NCBI GenBank assembly: GCA_026418455.1
Contig: JAOABH010000004.1
Location: 248,001-312,000 of the forward strand
DNA length: 64,000 nucleotides
Direction of reading: 5' to 3'
From: Hydrogenothermaceae bacterium
Lineage (GTDB): Bacteria > Aquificota > Aquificia > Aquificales > Hydrogenothermaceae
Below the pieces are notes generated by a model. It was not told where the DNA came from and did no database searches. It worked only from the letters and a program-made list of their open reading frames with translations. Below are positions 1 through 10,756 of this stretch, piece after piece. How positions within the stretch are numbered: the first letter of the stretch is position 1; each line of letters starts with the position of its first letter. Both the position numbers and the translations under genes were made by a program.

Positions 1-3
1 ACT

Positions 4-294
4 TTAAGAGTTTTGATTACTACCGTAATTTTTCCACATTCTATACATACCTACTACAAAAACAACTAAGATAGTTAGCCATACTAAAAATAGAGCTATA
101 TATCCGGATTTTGCTATTATCCATTCTACTTTTAAGCCACCAAACTCAATGAGAGTAGTAATAGCTATCACAAAGAATATAGAAGTTAAAAGCATATATC
201 TCATAACCTTTATCTTCCAAGATAAAAGAAGTCCAACACCTAAAAATATCAACAACCAAACCGCTATTATATTTCTTAGTATCAATTCAAACAT
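4..294 (-). CDS. small integral membrane protein, unknown function
   Basis: Encodes about 96 residues with three strongly hydrophobic stretches, so a small inner-membrane protein is likely. I do not recognise a family. The reading frame extends upstream to a TTG, but the ATG at 294 sits just behind an AGGAGAGG ribosome binding site and is the better start. It lies downstream of clpB on the same strand, separated from it by an intrinsic terminator, so it is probably expressed separately or by weak read-through. Function cannot be inferred from sequence. Confidence 0.6.
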   Translation of the reverse strand: MFELILRNIIAVWLLIFLGVGLLLSWKIKVMRYMLLTSIFFVIAITTLIEFGGLKVEWIIAKSGYIALFLVWLTILVVFVVGMYRMWKNYGSNQNS

Positions 295-346
295 TTCCCT
301 CTCCTTCAAAAAGTAGTTATTAAAAAATATTATAAACCTTTACAAA

Positions 347-374
347 ATAAAAAAGCCCCCTTTAAAGGGGGCTT
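347..374 (-). terminator. intrinsic terminator of clpB
   Basis: A perfect GC-rich palindrome (AGCCCCC-TTTAAA-GGGGGCT core, 353-374) follows the clpB stop codon by 23 bases on the minus strand and is followed on that strand by a run of T (TTTTTTATTTT). This is a textbook rho-independent terminator for clpB. Confidence 0.9.
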
Positions 375-396
375 AAATAATTATTTTTTACTACTT

Positions 397-3366
397 TTAA
401 CCTTTTACTGTAAAGGTGAAGTTTTCTCCATCTGCATCTATAAGGACAGTATCACCTTCTTTTATCTCTCTTCTTAGTATCTTTTCAGATAGAGGTGTTT
501 CTATATACTTTTGGACAGCTCTTCTTAAAGGTCTTGCTCCATAGACTGGGTCATATCCAAGTTTTACAAGTAGCTCTTTTGCGTTGTCTGTAAGCTCCAC
601 TTTTATATTTCTGTCGTATAATCTCTTGTTTAGAGAGTTTATCATTAGGTCTATTATCTGTTTTATCTCTTTCTTAAATAGAGGTTTAAATACTATTATT
701 TCATCTATCCTGTTTAAAAATTCTGGTCTAAAGTAATGTTTAACTTCTTCTACGACCTTATCTTTGGCTTTGTTAAACTCTCTTTCTATTACATCTTCTT
801 CAGCATCAAAAGGTATGCTTATGAGATACTGACTACCTATATTAGATGTCATAATTATTATTGTGTTTCTAAAATTAACGGTTCTTCCCTGAGAGTCTGT
901 AAGTCTTCCGTCATCTAAAACTTGTAAGAAAAGGTCAAACACTCTTGGGTGAGCTTTTTCTATCTCATCAAGGAGTATAACAGAGTATGGTCTTCTTCTT
1001 ACAGCCTCTGTAAGTTTTCCACCTTCCTCATAACCTACATATCCCGGAGGTGCTCCTATAAGTTTTGCAACAGAGTGTTCTTCTTTAAATTCAGACATAT
1101 CAAGTCTAATAAGTGCATCTTCATCATCAAATAGCAGCTCTGCTAATGTTTTTGCAAGTTCTGTTTTACCTACTCCTGTAGGACCAAGGAACATAAAAGA
1201 TGCAAGTGGTTTTCTTGGATCTGATAGTCCTGCTCTTGCTCTTCTTATAGCCTCTGCTACAAGTTTAACAGCATGTTCTTGGTCTATCAATCTCTTATGC
1301 ATCTCTTCTTCAAGATGTAGTAATCTTTCCATTTCTTCTTCTTTCATCTTTGATATAGGAATACCAGTCCATTCAGATATCACCTCTGCCACATCATCTT
1401 CTGTTACTACTGTGGCTTGAGCAACTTTCTGTTGAAGTTCTTTTATCTGTTTTTCTACTTGTACTCTCTTTATCTTATACTCTGCCTCTTTCTCGTAATC
1501 TCCTTTCTCTGCAGCTGCTTCTATCTGTCTGTCTATCTCTTCAAGCTGTTTCTCAAGCTCTGTAAGTTTGAGTTTATCACTGGAAGATTTGGTTAAAACA
1601 TCTTTAAGCTGTTTTTCCAAGTTTGCTTTCTCTATTTTTAGTTTTGCCTCTTTTTCGTAATCTCCATCTAAGGAAGCTTTCTCTATCTGCTCATCTAAGG
1701 ATTTTATTCTCCTTTCAAGTTCTATGACCTCTGGTGGAGCATATACAAGTTTAAGTTTCTTTCTTGCACAAGCTTGGTCTAATGAGTCTATGGCTTTGTC
1801 CGGAAGTTTTCTTGCAGGTATGTATCTATGTGTTAATTTTGCTGCTGCAACTATTGCAGAGTCATCTATTTTAACATTGTGATGTTTTTCAAGTCTTGGT
1901 CTGAGAGCTTTTAGTATCTCTATGGTTGTATCTACATCAGGTTCATCTACAAAAACAGGTTGGAATCTCCTCTCTAATGCAGGGTCTTTTTCTATATACT
2001 TTCTGTATTCATCAAGGGTTGTTGCACCTATTACTCTTATCTCTCCTCTTGCTAAAGCAGGCTTTAAAAGTTGTCCTGCATCAGAAGCCCCTTCTCCTTT
2101 ACCTGCTCCGACTATTGTATGAAGCTCATCTATAAATAGTATTATGTTAGGGTCAGCTTTTAAAGCGTCTATCAGCTCTTTCATTCTTTCTTCAAATTCA
2201 CCTCTATACTTTGTACCAGCTACCAAAGCTCCTAAATCTAAAGATAAAACTTTTTTATTTTGAAGTTCTTCAGGAACTTCTTTATTTACTATCTTCTGTG
2301 CAAGTCCTTCCACAATAGCCGTTTTACCTACCCCAGCTTCTCCTATCAACACCGGATTATTCTTTGTTCTTCTAAGTAATATCTCTATAACCTGTTGTAT
2401 TTCTCTTTCTCTTCCTATTACAGGGTCTAACTTTCCTTCTTTTGCAAGCTTTGTTAAATCAGTTGTAAATTTCTCAAGGGCTGGTTTCTCTTCCTGTTCC
2501 ATCTCTTGTCTTATTTTTTTGTCTTCCATCTGTTTTCCTCCTTTTTTCTCTTTTTTGTCAAGATTTAATATTTCATCTAAAATTTTACCTGCAATTGTGT
2601 CTGTTGCGTTTATTAAAGCTGTTGCTATATCAACAACCGTTACAATGGAAGAGCCATTATTTATAGCTATCTTCTCGGCATTTTCCATAACTTTTATAAA
2701 TTTAGATGAGTATACTTTTGATGTTTGAGAACCTGTAAGTCTGCTTATAATCTTTTCTTCAAATCTATCTTTTGAAAATCCAAGCTCTTCAATCTGTTTT
2801 AGTAATGGTGAGTTCTCTATTACTTTGTATAAGAAGTTTAACAGACTTATATCTCCAGATAGAAATCTATCAACTGTATGAGAGTCAGCAATTTGAGAAA
2901 GTTGGGATTTTATAGAGTTTATCTGAGATTCAAGTTGTTTCTCATATAAATTCAGTCTTTCAAGTTCTAATCTGCTACTACCAAAGAAAAATCCTTCTGT
3001 AGAGTATTTCTTTATTCTGTCTTTTTCTGCTTTAATATCTCTAAGTTCTTTATATATGTTTAATGTTTGACTTCTTACTTCATTTAACTGATTCTGTAAA
3101 TTTTTAAGATAATCCACATAATCATTAACAGCCTTATCTATCTGGGAGTAGATATCATTTAGGTAAGACTGAATATTCTCTTTCAGAGATTTTTTGTCTA
3201 TCCCTCTTTTTTCTAAAATTTTAATAAGTGGAGAATCATCTCTCTGTATCAGGGCAAGTAGTAAATGGTCTGTATCAACCAATGGATCGTTACTTTTTCT
3301 TGAGATGGATTTAGCTGTCTCTAAAAGTTCTCTACTTTTTGCATCAAGTAAATTTTCACTAAACAT
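397..3366 (-). CDS. clpB: ATP-dependent disaggregase ClpB (AAA+ chaperone)
   Basis: 989 residues, longer than the usual 850-880 of ClpB. Two AAA+ modules are visible: Walker A GEAGVGKT near residue 340 with Walker B LFIDELHT, and Walker [10 protein letters not shown] near 726 with [11 protein letters not shown] charged coiled-coil middle domain (about 540-650) contains two near-repeats around GDYEKEA. No ClpP-binding tripeptide loop is seen in the second AAA module, which favours ClpB (works with DnaK) over ClpC. The N-domain carries an extra coiled-coil block at about residues 70-170, which explains the added length. An ideal GAGGAGGT ribosome binding site precedes the ATG. hspR-dnaJ lies elsewhere in the window. 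Confidence 0.93.
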   Translation of the reverse strand: MFSENLLDAKSRELLETAKSISRKSNDPLVDTDHLLLALIQRDDSPLIKILEKRGIDKKSLKENIQSYLNDIYSQIDKAVNDYVDYLKNLQNQLNEVRSQTLNIYKELRDIKAEKDRIKKYSTEGFFFGSSRLELERLNLYEKQLESQINSIKSQLSQIADSHTVDRFLSGDISLLNFLYKVIENSPLLKQIEELGFSKDRFEEKIISRLTGSQTSKVYSSKFIKVMENAEKIAINNGSSIVTVVDIATALINATDTIAGKILDEILNLDKKEKKGGKQMEDKKIRQEMEQEEKPALEKFTTDLTKLAKEGKLDPVIGREREIQQVIEILLRRTKNNPVLIGEAGVGKTAIVEGLAQKIVNKEVPEELQNKKVLSLDLGALVAGTKYRGEFEERMKELIDALKADPNIILFIDELHTIVGAGKGEGASDAGQLLKPALARGEIRVIGATTLDEYRKYIEKDPALERRFQPVFVDEPDVDTTIEILKALRPRLEKHHNVKIDDSAIVAAAKLTHRYIPARKLPDKAIDSLDQACARKKLKLVYAPPEVIELERRIKSLDEQIEKASLDGDYEKEAKLKIEKANLEKQLKDVLTKSSSDKLKLTELEKQLEEIDRQIEAAAEKGDYEKEAEYKIKRVQVEKQIKELQQKVAQATVVTEDDVAEVISEWTGIPISKMKEEEMERLLHLEEEMHKRLIDQEHAVKLVAEAIRRARAGLSDPRKPLASFMFLGPTGVGKTELAKTLAELLFDDEDALIRLDMSEFKEEHSVAKLIGAPPGYVGYEEGGKLTEAVRRRPYSVILLDEIEKAHPRVFDLFLQVLDDGRLTDSQGRTVNFRNTIIIMTSNIGSQYLISIPFDAEEDVIEREFNKAKDKVVEEVKHYFRPEFLNRIDEIIVFKPLFKKEIKQIIDLMINSLNKRLYDRNIKVELTDNAKELLVKLGYDPVYGARPLRRAVQKYIETPLSEKILRREIKEGDTVLIDADGENFTFTVKG

Positions 3367-3406
3367 TACTCTACCTCCTCGTTTTTATTAAAAATTAAAT
3401 TCACTG

Positions 3407-3979
3407 TTATTGACTACTTTTGTCAATTAAAAAATCTTCTGGTTTTATATTGTCAAGAATTTCCTTAAACTTGTTTAAATCTTCATCTGTTATAAACTGC
3501 TCTTTTGAAATTTGTTGTGCTGGAGTTTCTTTGTTTTCTACCTGTGGAAAGTTCTCCTGATTGTTTGCCTGATTAACAATATCATCAAGATTAACTTTTT
3601 TAACAATCTCCTCGTTTAGATATATAGGAGCATTAAATCTCAATGCTAAATTTACAGCATCACTTGGTCTTGCGTCTATAACTATCTCTTTTCCATTTTG
3701 ATCCACTATTATGTTTGCTATGTATGCATTTTCAACCATATCTGCTATCTCAACAGCCTTTACAACACCACCCAAAGCCTCTATGGTGTTTTTAAACAGG
3801 TCATAAGTTAAAGGTCTTGGAGGTTGAAAACCACTTTGATTTATAACAATACCTTCCGCTTCAGCAACACCTATCCATATAGGATAGAGTTCCTTTTCAT
3901 TTTCTACATTTGAAAGTAGAAGTATAGGAGATCCAGTTATATTATCTATAGCTATTGATTTAACAACTACCTGTATCAT
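3407..3979 (-). CDS. bifunctional nuclease family protein (DUF151)
   Basis: About 190 residues. The first 140 match the DUF151/BFN family: start MIQVVVKSIAID, then LYPIWIGVAEAEGI and the conserved IDARPSDAVNLALR segment. The family has been reported to have RNase/DNase activity; the role in bacteria is poorly defined. The last 50 residues are acidic, Gln-rich and variable. GTG and ATG codons occur just upstream, but the ATG at 3979 has the best spacing from GAGGTGAT. It lies upstream of clpB on the same strand (40 bp gap). Confidence 0.8.
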   Translation of the reverse strand: MIQVVVKSIAIDNITGSPILLLSNVENEKELYPIWIGVAEAEGIVINQSGFQPPRPLTYDLFKNTIEALGGVVKAVEIADMVENAYIANIIVDQNGKEIVIDARPSDAVNLALRFNAPIYLNEEIVKKVNLDDIVNQANNQENFPQVENKETPAQQISKEQFITDEDLNKFKEILDNIKPEDFLIDKSSQ

Positions 3980-4053
3980 CTTCATCACCTCTATAAAATT
4001 ATTTGATAATAATATACTAAAATTAATTTAAAAGTCAATAGAAAAATGTTTAA

Positions 4054-4071
4054 TGATACGATAGCGTATCA
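4054..4071. promoter_or_regulatory. inverted repeat in divergent intergenic region
   Basis: TGATACG-ATAG-CGTATCA, a perfect 7-bp-arm inverted repeat, sits between the divergent DUF151 gene and the helicase, 15 bp upstream of the helicase -35. It could be a transcription-factor operator or a small hairpin. The regulator is unknown. Confidence 0.4.
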
Positions 4072-4085
4072 AATTTTAAATCTTA

Positions 4086-4114
4086 TTGAAATTTAAGCAT
4101 TTTTAAAGTAATAT
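4086..4114 (+). promoter_or_regulatory. sigma70-type promoter of helicase gene, probably leaderless
   Basis: TTGAAA (4086-4091), 17-bp spacer, TAATAT (4109-4114). The expected start point, about 7 bases downstream, coincides with the ATG at 4121, and no Shine-Dalgarno sequence precedes that ATG. The mRNA is therefore probably leaderless. Confidence 0.6.
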
Positions 4115-4120
4115 TTTTAT

Positions 4121-6550
4121 ATGAATGAATGTCTGGTTTTTGAAAGAATATTACAGAAAGTAGAGCCAAAATATGATAATTATACTTTTAAATCACAAAC
4201 ATTAAACAGATTTTTACAAAAAGAGGGTATAAAGCTTTACTCACATCAAGCCCAAGCTTTCAGATTACTTTTAGATGAAGATAAAAATGTAGTTATCACA
4301 ACTCCTACAGCCTCCGGAAAATCTTTAATATACATATTAACTATCCTTGAAAAGATAAGTTTAAATCCAGACTCAAGAGCCATCCTTCTATTTCCTCTTA
4401 TAGCTCTTGCAAACGACCAGTATGAAAAAATATACTCTCTTATAAAGAGATCCTCAATAAAAGCAACTGTCTCTGTATATACAGGAAACACAGATGGAGA
4501 AGATAGAAGGAGTATAAGGAATAATCCACCTAATATACTGATAACAACTCCGGATATGCTAAGTATAGGGATACTTCCAAATCATAGATTGTGGTCTGAT
4601 TTTTTTAACGGCTTAGACACAGTTGTTATAGATGAACTTCACTCATACAGAGGGGTTTTAGGTTCCCATGTTGCCAATGTAATAAGAAGGTTAAAAAGAG
4701 TGGTTTCTTTTTATAACAATCAAAAAATCCAGTTCATACTTAACTCCGCCACTATAAAAAATCCGGTGAAGTTTGCCCAAAAATTTATAGATGAAGATGT
4801 AGTAGAGCTATCTACTTCTGGAGCAGGTTCTCCAATAAAGTTTTTAAGAGTGTATAAAAATTTACCAAAACATCAGATTACAGAGATTGTAGTAGAGTTT
4901 TTAAAAAAGGATATCTCTACAATTGTGTTTTTAGATAGCAGGAAAGAAGTTGAACTTTTTCATACAAGACTGAGAAAATATCTTGAAGAAAAACATTTAG
5001 AGAAGTATATAAACCTTATAACACCTTACAGATCAGGATACACAAATAAAGAGAGAAGAGAGATAGAAAAGAAACTTTCAAAGGGAGAGTATAAGGTAGT
5101 TGTATCAACAAGTGCATTGGAGATGGGTATTGATATAGGTTCAATAGATGCATGTGTTTTAATAGGTTTTCCTGGAACGCTTTCTGCTATGTGGCAGAGA
5201 TTTGGAAGGGCAGGAAGGAGAGATAAGAGAGCTTACAATATATTTATTCCAAAAAAAGATATACTCGACCAATACTTTTTAAACAATCCGGAAGAATTAC
5301 TAAATAAAGAAGTTGAGGAGCCGGTTATAAACCCTCAAAATCCATATATATTGAAAAAACATTTTATAGCAATGGCTAATGAAAAACCTATAGATTTATC
5401 AGAGATAAAAAACAGTGAAGAGAAATATATACTGAGAGAACTTATCCTTGAAGGAGAACTTTTGTTTAAAAACTCAAAAGTATATCCAAAAAAGAAAATA
5501 AATTTTAGTTTAAGGTCAGCATCGGAGCAGTTTGATATTATAGAAGAAAAAAACATGAAAACAATTGGATATCTCAATGGTGAATTTGTTATGTATGAAG
5601 CACATAAAAATGCAATCTATATACACAATGGTAGGTACTACTTAGTAAGCGATGTAGATTTTAAAAATAGAAAGATTTTCGTAATTCCCACAAAACCTTA
5701 CTACTTCACAGACCCATTAAAGGATACTCAGATAGAGATAGTTAATATAGAGAAAAGTAAGAAAATAAAAGATGTGGAGCTTTTTTATGGAGACATAAAT
5801 GTTAGAACCAGTGTAATAGGTTATTCTAAGAGAGATATAGATTCTTCAGAAAGGATAGAAGATATCTTTTTTCAAAAAGATATGTATGAAAGAAATTTTA
5901 AAACAAAATCTATGTGGTTTGTGTTATCTGAAAACTATGAGGATAAGATAAAAAGTAATATACTGTCTGAAAAAGTGAAAGATTTCATAAGCTTTTTAAG
6001 AAACTTAAAGATAGATGATTACACTTTAAATCAGATAAAAGATTTAGCCTCAGATAGAAGTTTTAGTATACAGAGATTTAAAAACCTGTTAGATGATAAT
6101 ACATTCTTTGTAAAAAATCTATTGATGAGTAGAGATAAAATAAAAGGTAAAGATTTGGAAGATTTTAGAGGTTCATTGAATCGGATACAGGATACATTTG
6201 TCGGAAGTCTTCATGGAGTAGAACATTCTATGATTGGTATATTCTCTATAATTGCAATGAATGATAGATGGGATATAGGAGGTATGTCAACTAATTTTCA
6301 TTACCAAACAGGAAAGCCTACCATATTTATATACGATGGATATGAAGGTGGGATAGGATACAGTGAGGTTGGTTTTGAGAGATTTGATGAGCTTGTGGAG
6401 ATTACATATAAAAATGTATCAAACTGTAACTGTTTAAATGGTTGTCCTTCCTGCATCTTATCTCCAAAATGTGGAAATGCAAATGAGTTTTTAGATAAAG
6501 CAGGAACAAAAATCCTGCTTAAACTTCTAAAAGAAAACTTTATTTCTTGA
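4121..6550 (+). CDS. mrfA: DEAD/DEAH-box helicase with C-terminal DUF1998, MrfA/YprA-like
   Basis: 809 residues. Helicase motif I TPTASGKS near residue 65, motif II DELHSYRGVLGSH near 170, motif III NSATI, and motifs V/VI in VVSTSALEMGIDIG and RFGRAGRR. The C-terminus has the four-cysteine cluster CNCLNGCPSC...CG typical of DUF1998 in MrfA (mitomycin repair factor A of Bacillus). By family, it is a 3'-5' DNA helicase acting in repair of crosslinks or adducts. It stands alone, divergent from its neighbours, and its 3' end overlaps convergent secG by 11 bp. No ribosome binding site is seen; see the promoter entry. Confidence 0.87.
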   Translation: MNECLVFERILQKVEPKYDNYTFKSQTLNRFLQKEGIKLYSHQAQAFRLLLDEDKNVVITTPTASGKSLIYILTILEKISLNPDSRAILLFPLIALANDQYEKIYSLIKRSSIKATVSVYTGNTDGEDRRSIRNNPPNILITTPDMLSIGILPNHRLWSDFFNGLDTVVIDELHSYRGVLGSHVANVIRRLKRVVSFYNNQKIQFILNSATIKNPVKFAQKFIDEDVVELSTSGAGSPIKFLRVYKNLPKHQITEIVVEFLKKDISTIVFLDSRKEVELFHTRLRKYLEEKHLEKYINLITPYRSGYTNKERREIEKKLSKGEYKVVVSTSALEMGIDIGSIDACVLIGFPGTLSAMWQRFGRAGRRDKRAYNIFIPKKDILDQYFLNNPEELLNKEVEEPVINPQNPYILKKHFIAMANEKPIDLSEIKNSEEKYILRELILEGELLFKNSKVYPKKKINFSLRSASEQFDIIEEKNMKTIGYLNGEFVMYEAHKNAIYIHNGRYYLVSDVDFKNRKIFVIPTKPYYFTDPLKDTQIEIVNIEKSKKIKDVELFYGDINVRTSVIGYSKRDIDSSERIEDIFFQKDMYERNFKTKSMWFVLSENYEDKIKSNILSEKVKDFISFLRNLKIDDYTLNQIKDLASDRSFSIQRFKNLLDDNTFFVKNLLMSRDKIKGKDLEDFRGSLNRIQDTFVGSLHGVEHSMIGIFSIIAMNDRWDIGGMSTNFHYQTGKPTIFIYDGYEGGIGYSEVGFERFDELVEITYKNVSNCNCLNGCPSCILSPKCGNANEFLDKAGTKILLKLLKENFIS

Positions 6551-6836
6551 CAGGTTGATTATTTTCAGGGATATCACTGATAACAGTTTTTGATTTTGCT
6601 ATATGATTACTTAAAAATGCAAGAGCTAAAACTAAAACCATAAATATTCCACCGAGCCAGTAGGTTATTTTAGTTAGTATTGTTGCAGCAGAAGTCCCTA
6701 AAATTGCCTTTGCTGCACCGGAACCAAAGACCGCACCTATTTCAGCACTTTTCGTTTTCTGCATAAGTATCAAAGCTATAAGTAATACACAAACAAACAC
6801 CAATACTACACTGAGTAGTCCAAATAAAAATTCCAT
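6540..6836 (-). CDS. secG: preprotein translocase subunit SecG
   Basis: 98 residues with the SecG pattern: N-terminal membrane helix, ILMQKTKSAEIGAVFGSGAAKAILG linker region, then a second membrane helix. It is a small non-essential SecYEG translocon subunit in the inner membrane. Its start abuts the stop of tpiA, the common secG-tpiA arrangement. The 3' end overlaps the convergent helicase gene. Confidence 0.93.
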   Translation of the reverse strand: MEFLFGLLSVVLVFVCVLLIALILMQKTKSAEIGAVFGSGAAKAILGTSAATILTKITYWLGGIFMVLVLALAFLSNHIAKSKTVISDIPENNQPVKK

Positions 6837-7592
6837 CTATACCTCCAAACATTCTGTGATGATTTTGTAAAACTTCTCTGGATATAGACTTGCAGTTCCT
6901 ACTAAGAAACCTTCTATATCTTTTTCTTTTATTAGTTCTCTTGCATTTTTTTCATTAACACTTCCACCATAGATAATTCTTGTATTTTTATCGTTTCCTC
7001 TTGAAACACTGTTTAAAAGTTCTCTTATAAATTTATGGACTTCCTGGGCTTGCTCTGGTGTAGCATTAACTCCAGTTCCTATAGCCCACACAGGCTCATA
7101 AGCTATATCAACTAAATATACCTCTCTTTCTATTCCAGAAATAGCAGCTCTTATCTGTCTTTCTACCACTGATAATGTTTTTCCTAACTCTCTTTCCTCT
7201 AAGGTCTCTCCTACACAGATGATAGGTCTTAATCCGTGTTTTATTGTAGAAAGGACTTTTTTGTTTACTATCTCATCTTTTTCACCAAATATATGTCTTC
7301 TCTCCGAATGTCCTAAGATAACATACTCAACATTTAACTCTTTCAACATAACGGGAGATACTTCTCCTGTAAAAGCTCCCTTCTCTTCAAAGTACATATT
7401 TTGAGCACCAAGTTTTATAGTTGTATTATTTAAAGCTAATCCAACAGCTTCCAAAGCTGTAAATGAAGGAGCTATCATAACTTCTATATTTGGTAAATAC
7501 TCTTTATAGAGTTCTTTGAATATATTTACATACTCCAAAGATTCTGCATTTGTTTTGTTCATCTTCCAGTTTGCAGCTACGAGATAAGCCAT
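6837..7592 (-). CDS. tpiA: triosephosphate isomerase
   Basis: 251 residues, normal length. Substrate-binding AANWKMN with N8 and K10, catalytic His in ILGHSERR (about residue 95), catalytic Glu in AYEPVWAIGTG (about 165), and the phosphate-binding IIYGGSVN loop near the end. Interconverts dihydroxyacetone phosphate and glyceraldehyde 3-phosphate. It is translationally coupled to gpmA (1-bp overlap) and adjacent to secG. Confidence 0.97.
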   Translation of the reverse strand: MAYLVAANWKMNKTNAESLEYVNIFKELYKEYLPNIEVMIAPSFTALEAVGLALNNTTIKLGAQNMYFEEKGAFTGEVSPVMLKELNVEYVILGHSERRHIFGEKDEIVNKKVLSTIKHGLRPIICVGETLEERELGKTLSVVERQIRAAISGIEREVYLVDIAYEPVWAIGTGVNATPEQAQEVHKFIRELLNSVSRGNDKNTRIIYGGSVNEKNARELIKEKDIEGFLVGTASLYPEKFYKIITECLEV

Positions 7593-8200
7593 TAATGTCT
7601 CCTTATCTCTTTTGATAATATGTTTCCATCGTTATCAAGTTCATAAACAACTGGCACACCAGTATCAAGTTCAACCTTAACTATCTGTTCTGGAGTAAGC
7701 TTTTCAAGATACATTATTATTGACCTTAGAGAGTTCCCATGTGCCACAACCAAAACATCATTTCCTTCGTATATATCTCCTAAGATAGCTCTTTCTAAGA
7801 AAGGTATTGTCCTTGCTGCTGTGTCTTTTAAAGATTCTCCTTCCGGAGGAGCTATATCATAGCTTCTTCTCCACAGATGGACTATCTCTTCTCCGTATTT
7901 CTGTCTTGCTCTGTCTTTGTTTAATCCCTGTAAAGCTCCGTAATGTCTCTCGTTTAAAGCTTGATCTCTTATAACAGGTATCTGAAGACCTATAACTTCA
8001 AGTATTATTCTCAAAGTTTCCTGAGCTCTTGTAAGAGCAGAAGTGTAAGCAACTTTAAATCTTATATCTTTTAAAAGTTCTCCAGCCTTAAAAGCTTCCT
8101 CTTTACCTTTCTCTGTCAGTGGCACATCTACCCACCCAGTAAATCTATTCTGTAAATTCCAAAAAGACTGCCCATGTCTAACGAGAACAAGCTTTGGCAT
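7592..8200 (-). CDS. gpmA: 2,3-bisphosphoglycerate-dependent phosphoglycerate mutase
   Basis: 202 residues, at the short end for GpmA. Catalytic His in [10 protein letters not shown] (H9), the [14 protein letters not shown] segment, [13 protein letters not shown] with the acid/base Glu, and the second active-site His in VVAHGNSLR. Interconverts 3- and 2-phosphoglycerate. It overlaps tpiA by 1 bp, forming a glycolysis/gluconeogenesis pair, and has its own promoter in the 68-bp gap upstream plus an AAGGAGTG ribosome binding site. Confidence 0.93.
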   Translation of the reverse strand: MPKLVLVRHGQSFWNLQNRFTGWVDVPLTEKGKEEAFKAGELLKDIRFKVAYTSALTRAQETLRIILEVIGLQIPVIRDQALNERHYGALQGLNKDRARQKYGEEIVHLWRRSYDIAPPEGESLKDTAARTIPFLERAILGDIYEGNDVLVVAHGNSLRSIIMYLEKLTPEQIVKVELDTGVPVVYELDNDGNILSKEIRRH

Positions 8201-8225
8201 ATTACACTCCTTGGTTTTTCTAAAT

Positions 8226-8236
8226 ATTTTATCACA
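8226..8236 (-). promoter_or_regulatory. extended -10 promoter of gpmA-tpiA-secG
   Basis: The minus strand reads TGTGATAAAAT, matching the extended -10 consensus TRTGnTATAAT at all but one base. It lies 26 bases upstream of the gpmA ATG. The same motif occurs before pncB, rng and panD in this window. Confidence 0.55.
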
Positions 8237-8268
8237 TTGTATAGATGTTTTGGCTTAACTGAACTAAA

Positions 8269-9216
8269 TTAAAACTGCCTATCCACTATGTAATCAGCTA
8301 TTTTTAGAAGTTCTAACTTTTCTGGAGTGTCTGGAAGCTCTCTGATACTACTTTTTGCTGTTTCTACAAGCTCTCTTGCTTTCTTTACAGATATATCAAT
8401 CCCTCCATACTTTACAACTATATCTTTAACTTTCAGTAAATCTTCCTCCGATGGATTTTTATCTTTTATTACTCTATTTATTAGCTCTCTCTCTTCTGGT
8501 GTTACTTTATCCAGTATAACTAATAATGGATATGTAAGCTTTCCTTCCCTTAAATCATTTAAAGTGGTCTTACCTACCTTATCAGAAGAACCAACATAAT
8601 CCAGAATATCATCAACAATCTGAAAGGCAAGTCCTATGTTTAAACCGAATTTATAACTGTTTTCTTTTATCTGTTTATCATCTGTAACGGTTGAAGCACC
8701 TACATAACAACAACTTCCAAATAACACAGCTGTTTTTCCTTTAATTATCTTAAAATAATCTTCAAGGGTTGTATTTAAATCTCCTATTCTTTTTAGTTCA
8801 AGAAGTTGTCCTTCTGCCATTTTTTTTACAGAATCACTTACATTTTTTATCATGTCTATATCGCCATATATAGAAAAGAGATAGAGAGATAATGCATACA
8901 TATAATCTCCTGTCAAAATACAAGCATCATTTCCAAAAACTCTGTTTGCTGTAGGCCTTCCTCTTCTTGTCAGAGAACCATCAACTACATCATCGTGTAA
9001 AAGTGATGCTGTATGTAAATACTCCATTGCATATGCAAGTGGGTAAGCATTCTCGGGAATATATCCACCAACTGATTTTGCAAATGTTAAAACAAGCTGT
9101 GGCCGAACTCTCTTACCTCCCCCATCAAGTATGTAGCCACCTATCTCTAACATAAATTTAACATCTGAATCTAAATACTCTCTTAATCCTTTTTCAATAA
9201 TCTCTCTATCTACCAC
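8269..9216 (-). CDS. ispB: long-chain polyprenyl diphosphate synthase
   Basis: 315 residues. First aspartate-rich motif in LLHDDVVDGSLTRRGRPT (DDxxD) and second motif in AFQIVDDILDYVG, plus GGGKRVRPQL for isopentenyl diphosphate binding. This is a trans-prenyltransferase building the side chain of a respiratory quinone; the small residues before the first motif suggest a long (C35-C40) product, but length cannot be fixed by eye. The start overlaps the lnt 3' end by 11 bp, so it is in the lnt operon. Confidence 0.88.
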   Translation of the reverse strand: MVDREIIEKGLREYLDSDVKFMLEIGGYILDGGGKRVRPQLVLTFAKSVGGYIPENAYPLAYAMEYLHTASLLHDDVVDGSLTRRGRPTANRVFGNDACILTGDYMYALSLYLFSIYGDIDMIKNVSDSVKKMAEGQLLELKRIGDLNTTLEDYFKIIKGKTAVLFGSCCYVGASTVTDDKQIKENSYKFGLNIGLAFQIVDDILDYVGSSDKVGKTTLNDLREGKLTYPLLVILDKVTPEERELINRVIKDKNPSEEDLLKVKDIVVKYGGIDISVKKARELVETAKSSIRELPDTPEKLELLKIADYIVDRQF

Positions 9217-10756
9217 TTTTAACCTCTACTTTTTCCTTCCTATATTTTAACTCAAAGTATGTTATGAAAGATAAGAATATTAAAATAAATGTAAAGTAGA
9301 TATATGTTTTGTAAGCTGTGAAAAATGTTTTTTCATCATACAGATAAACAGTCTGAACTATAAAACCTTTATCTTTTAATGGAAGATAACCTTTGATAAC
9401 TCCCACCGGATTTATAACTGCAGATACTCCGGTATTTGCTGCTCTTATTAAATATCTACCTGTTTCTATAGATCTTATCCTTGCCATCTCAAAATGCTGA
9501 TAAGGTGCAGATGTTTTTCCAAACCAACCATCGTTTGTAACATTAACTATCAGATTACCACCTTTATTTACAAAATCAGAGACAAAATCTGGGAATATAG
9601 ATTCAAAACATATTAGAGACACTAATTTTAAATCTTGGTAATGTAGTATTTTTTGACTTTCTCCTTTTGTAAAATCAATTCCTTGAAGATATGTAAATAC
9701 ACTTTCTAAAACTTTATTCTTAAAAGGTGTGTATTCTCCAAATGGAACCAGCTTTATTTTGTTATAGTGATCCACATATCTGTGATTCTCATCTAATATA
9801 AACACAGAGTTATAAATTTTATCAACTTCCATCTCCGGAGTAAGTAAAACATTATCAAATCCTGTTATTGTCGGAACATCTATATCTTTTATCTTCTCAA
9901 AAAAGTAATCTTTTAGAGAGTTATCTATATACGGATATATTGGAATAGCAGACTCTGGAAGAATAATAAAATCTGGGTTATACTTCAACGACTGTCTCAT
10001 TAACTCTGTATAAGTGTCAATTATCTGTAAATTAATTTCCTGAGTTGGATTTAACTTTAAAGATTCATCTATATTGCCCTGTATAACCGCAACTTTCACA
10101 GATTTACCACTATCTTTGTATTTGTCTATCCTAAATTGACCATATATAAAGATTACGATAAATATAGAGATTGTTAAAACAGCTAATATTATTGACTTTT
10201 TTTCTTTTCTTTTAAACATTAAAAAGAAGACAACACTTGAAAATAAAACCAAAAACGACAGTCCATATATACTGAAAAACGCCGTTATCTGAGCAAATGG
10301 ATTAATATAGGACAGCATATAACCTGTTAAATTCCATGGAAAACCATTGAAAGGAAAAAACTCTCTTGAAAACTCAAGAAAAACCCATATAAACGGAGCA
10401 GTAAAGAGAGCATTTAAACCATATCTGTTATACAAAATCTTAACAGTAAGAACAAAAGGAATAAAAACTCCAGCAGAGTAGCTTATTACAAATAGGCTAA
10501 ATAGTATTGAAGATAAAAAAAGGTTAATACCTCCATAATAAGATATAGCATAGGTTATCCAGTAAAAAGATATAACGGAAAATACTAAACCAGTAATAAA
10601 GCCGTAAATAGTAACCTTCTTTAAAGGATAATCCGTTATAAGCTTAAAAATTATATAAAAACCAATAAGAAAACCAAAAGGAATGAAGAAGTTAGGCAGG
10701 GATATGCCGAGAAAAACCCCAGATAAAACTGATAAAAAGATATCTTTTTTTGTCAT
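9206..10756 (-). CDS. lnt: apolipoprotein N-acyltransferase
   Basis: 516 residues: about six membrane helices in the first 200, then a periplasmic nitrilase domain, then a final membrane helix. The catalytic triad is visible as Glu in ILPESAIP (about 266), Lys in [13 protein letters not shown] (about 334) and Cys in LICFESIFP (about 381). Adds the third acyl chain to lipoproteins after signal peptide removal. Its start overlaps purE by 4 bp. Lipoprotein substrates in this window include the BamD-like and MltD-like proteins. Confidence 0.95.
   Translation of the reverse strand: MTKKDIFLSVLSGVFLGISLPNFFIPFGFLIGFYIIFKLITDYPLKKVTIYGFITGLVFSVISFYWITYAISYYGGINLFLSSILFSLFVISYSAGVFIPFVLTVKILYNRYGLNALFTAPFIWVFLEFSREFFPFNGFPWNLTGYMLSYINPFAQITAFFSIYGLSFLVLFSSVVFFLMFKRKEKKSIILAVLTISIFIVIFIYGQFRIDKYKDSGKSVKVAVIQGNIDESLKLNPTQEINLQIIDTYTELMRQSLKYNPDFIILPESAIPIYPYIDNSLKDYFFEKIKDIDVPTITGFDNVLLTPEMEVDKIYNSVFILDENHRYVDHYNKIKLVPFGEYTPFKNKVLESVFTYLQGIDFTKGESQKILHYQDLKLVSLICFESIFPDFVSDFVNKGGNLIVNVTNDGWFGKTSAPYQHFEMARIRSIETGRYLIRAANTGVSAVINPVGVIKGYLPLKDKGFIVQTVYLYDEKTFFTAYKTYIYFTFILIFLSFITYFELKYRKEKVEVKSGR

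Noticed and set aside
397-3366. ClpC instead of ClpB
   Set aside because: No ClpP-interaction tripeptide loop was found in the second AAA module, and the middle domain is long as in ClpB.
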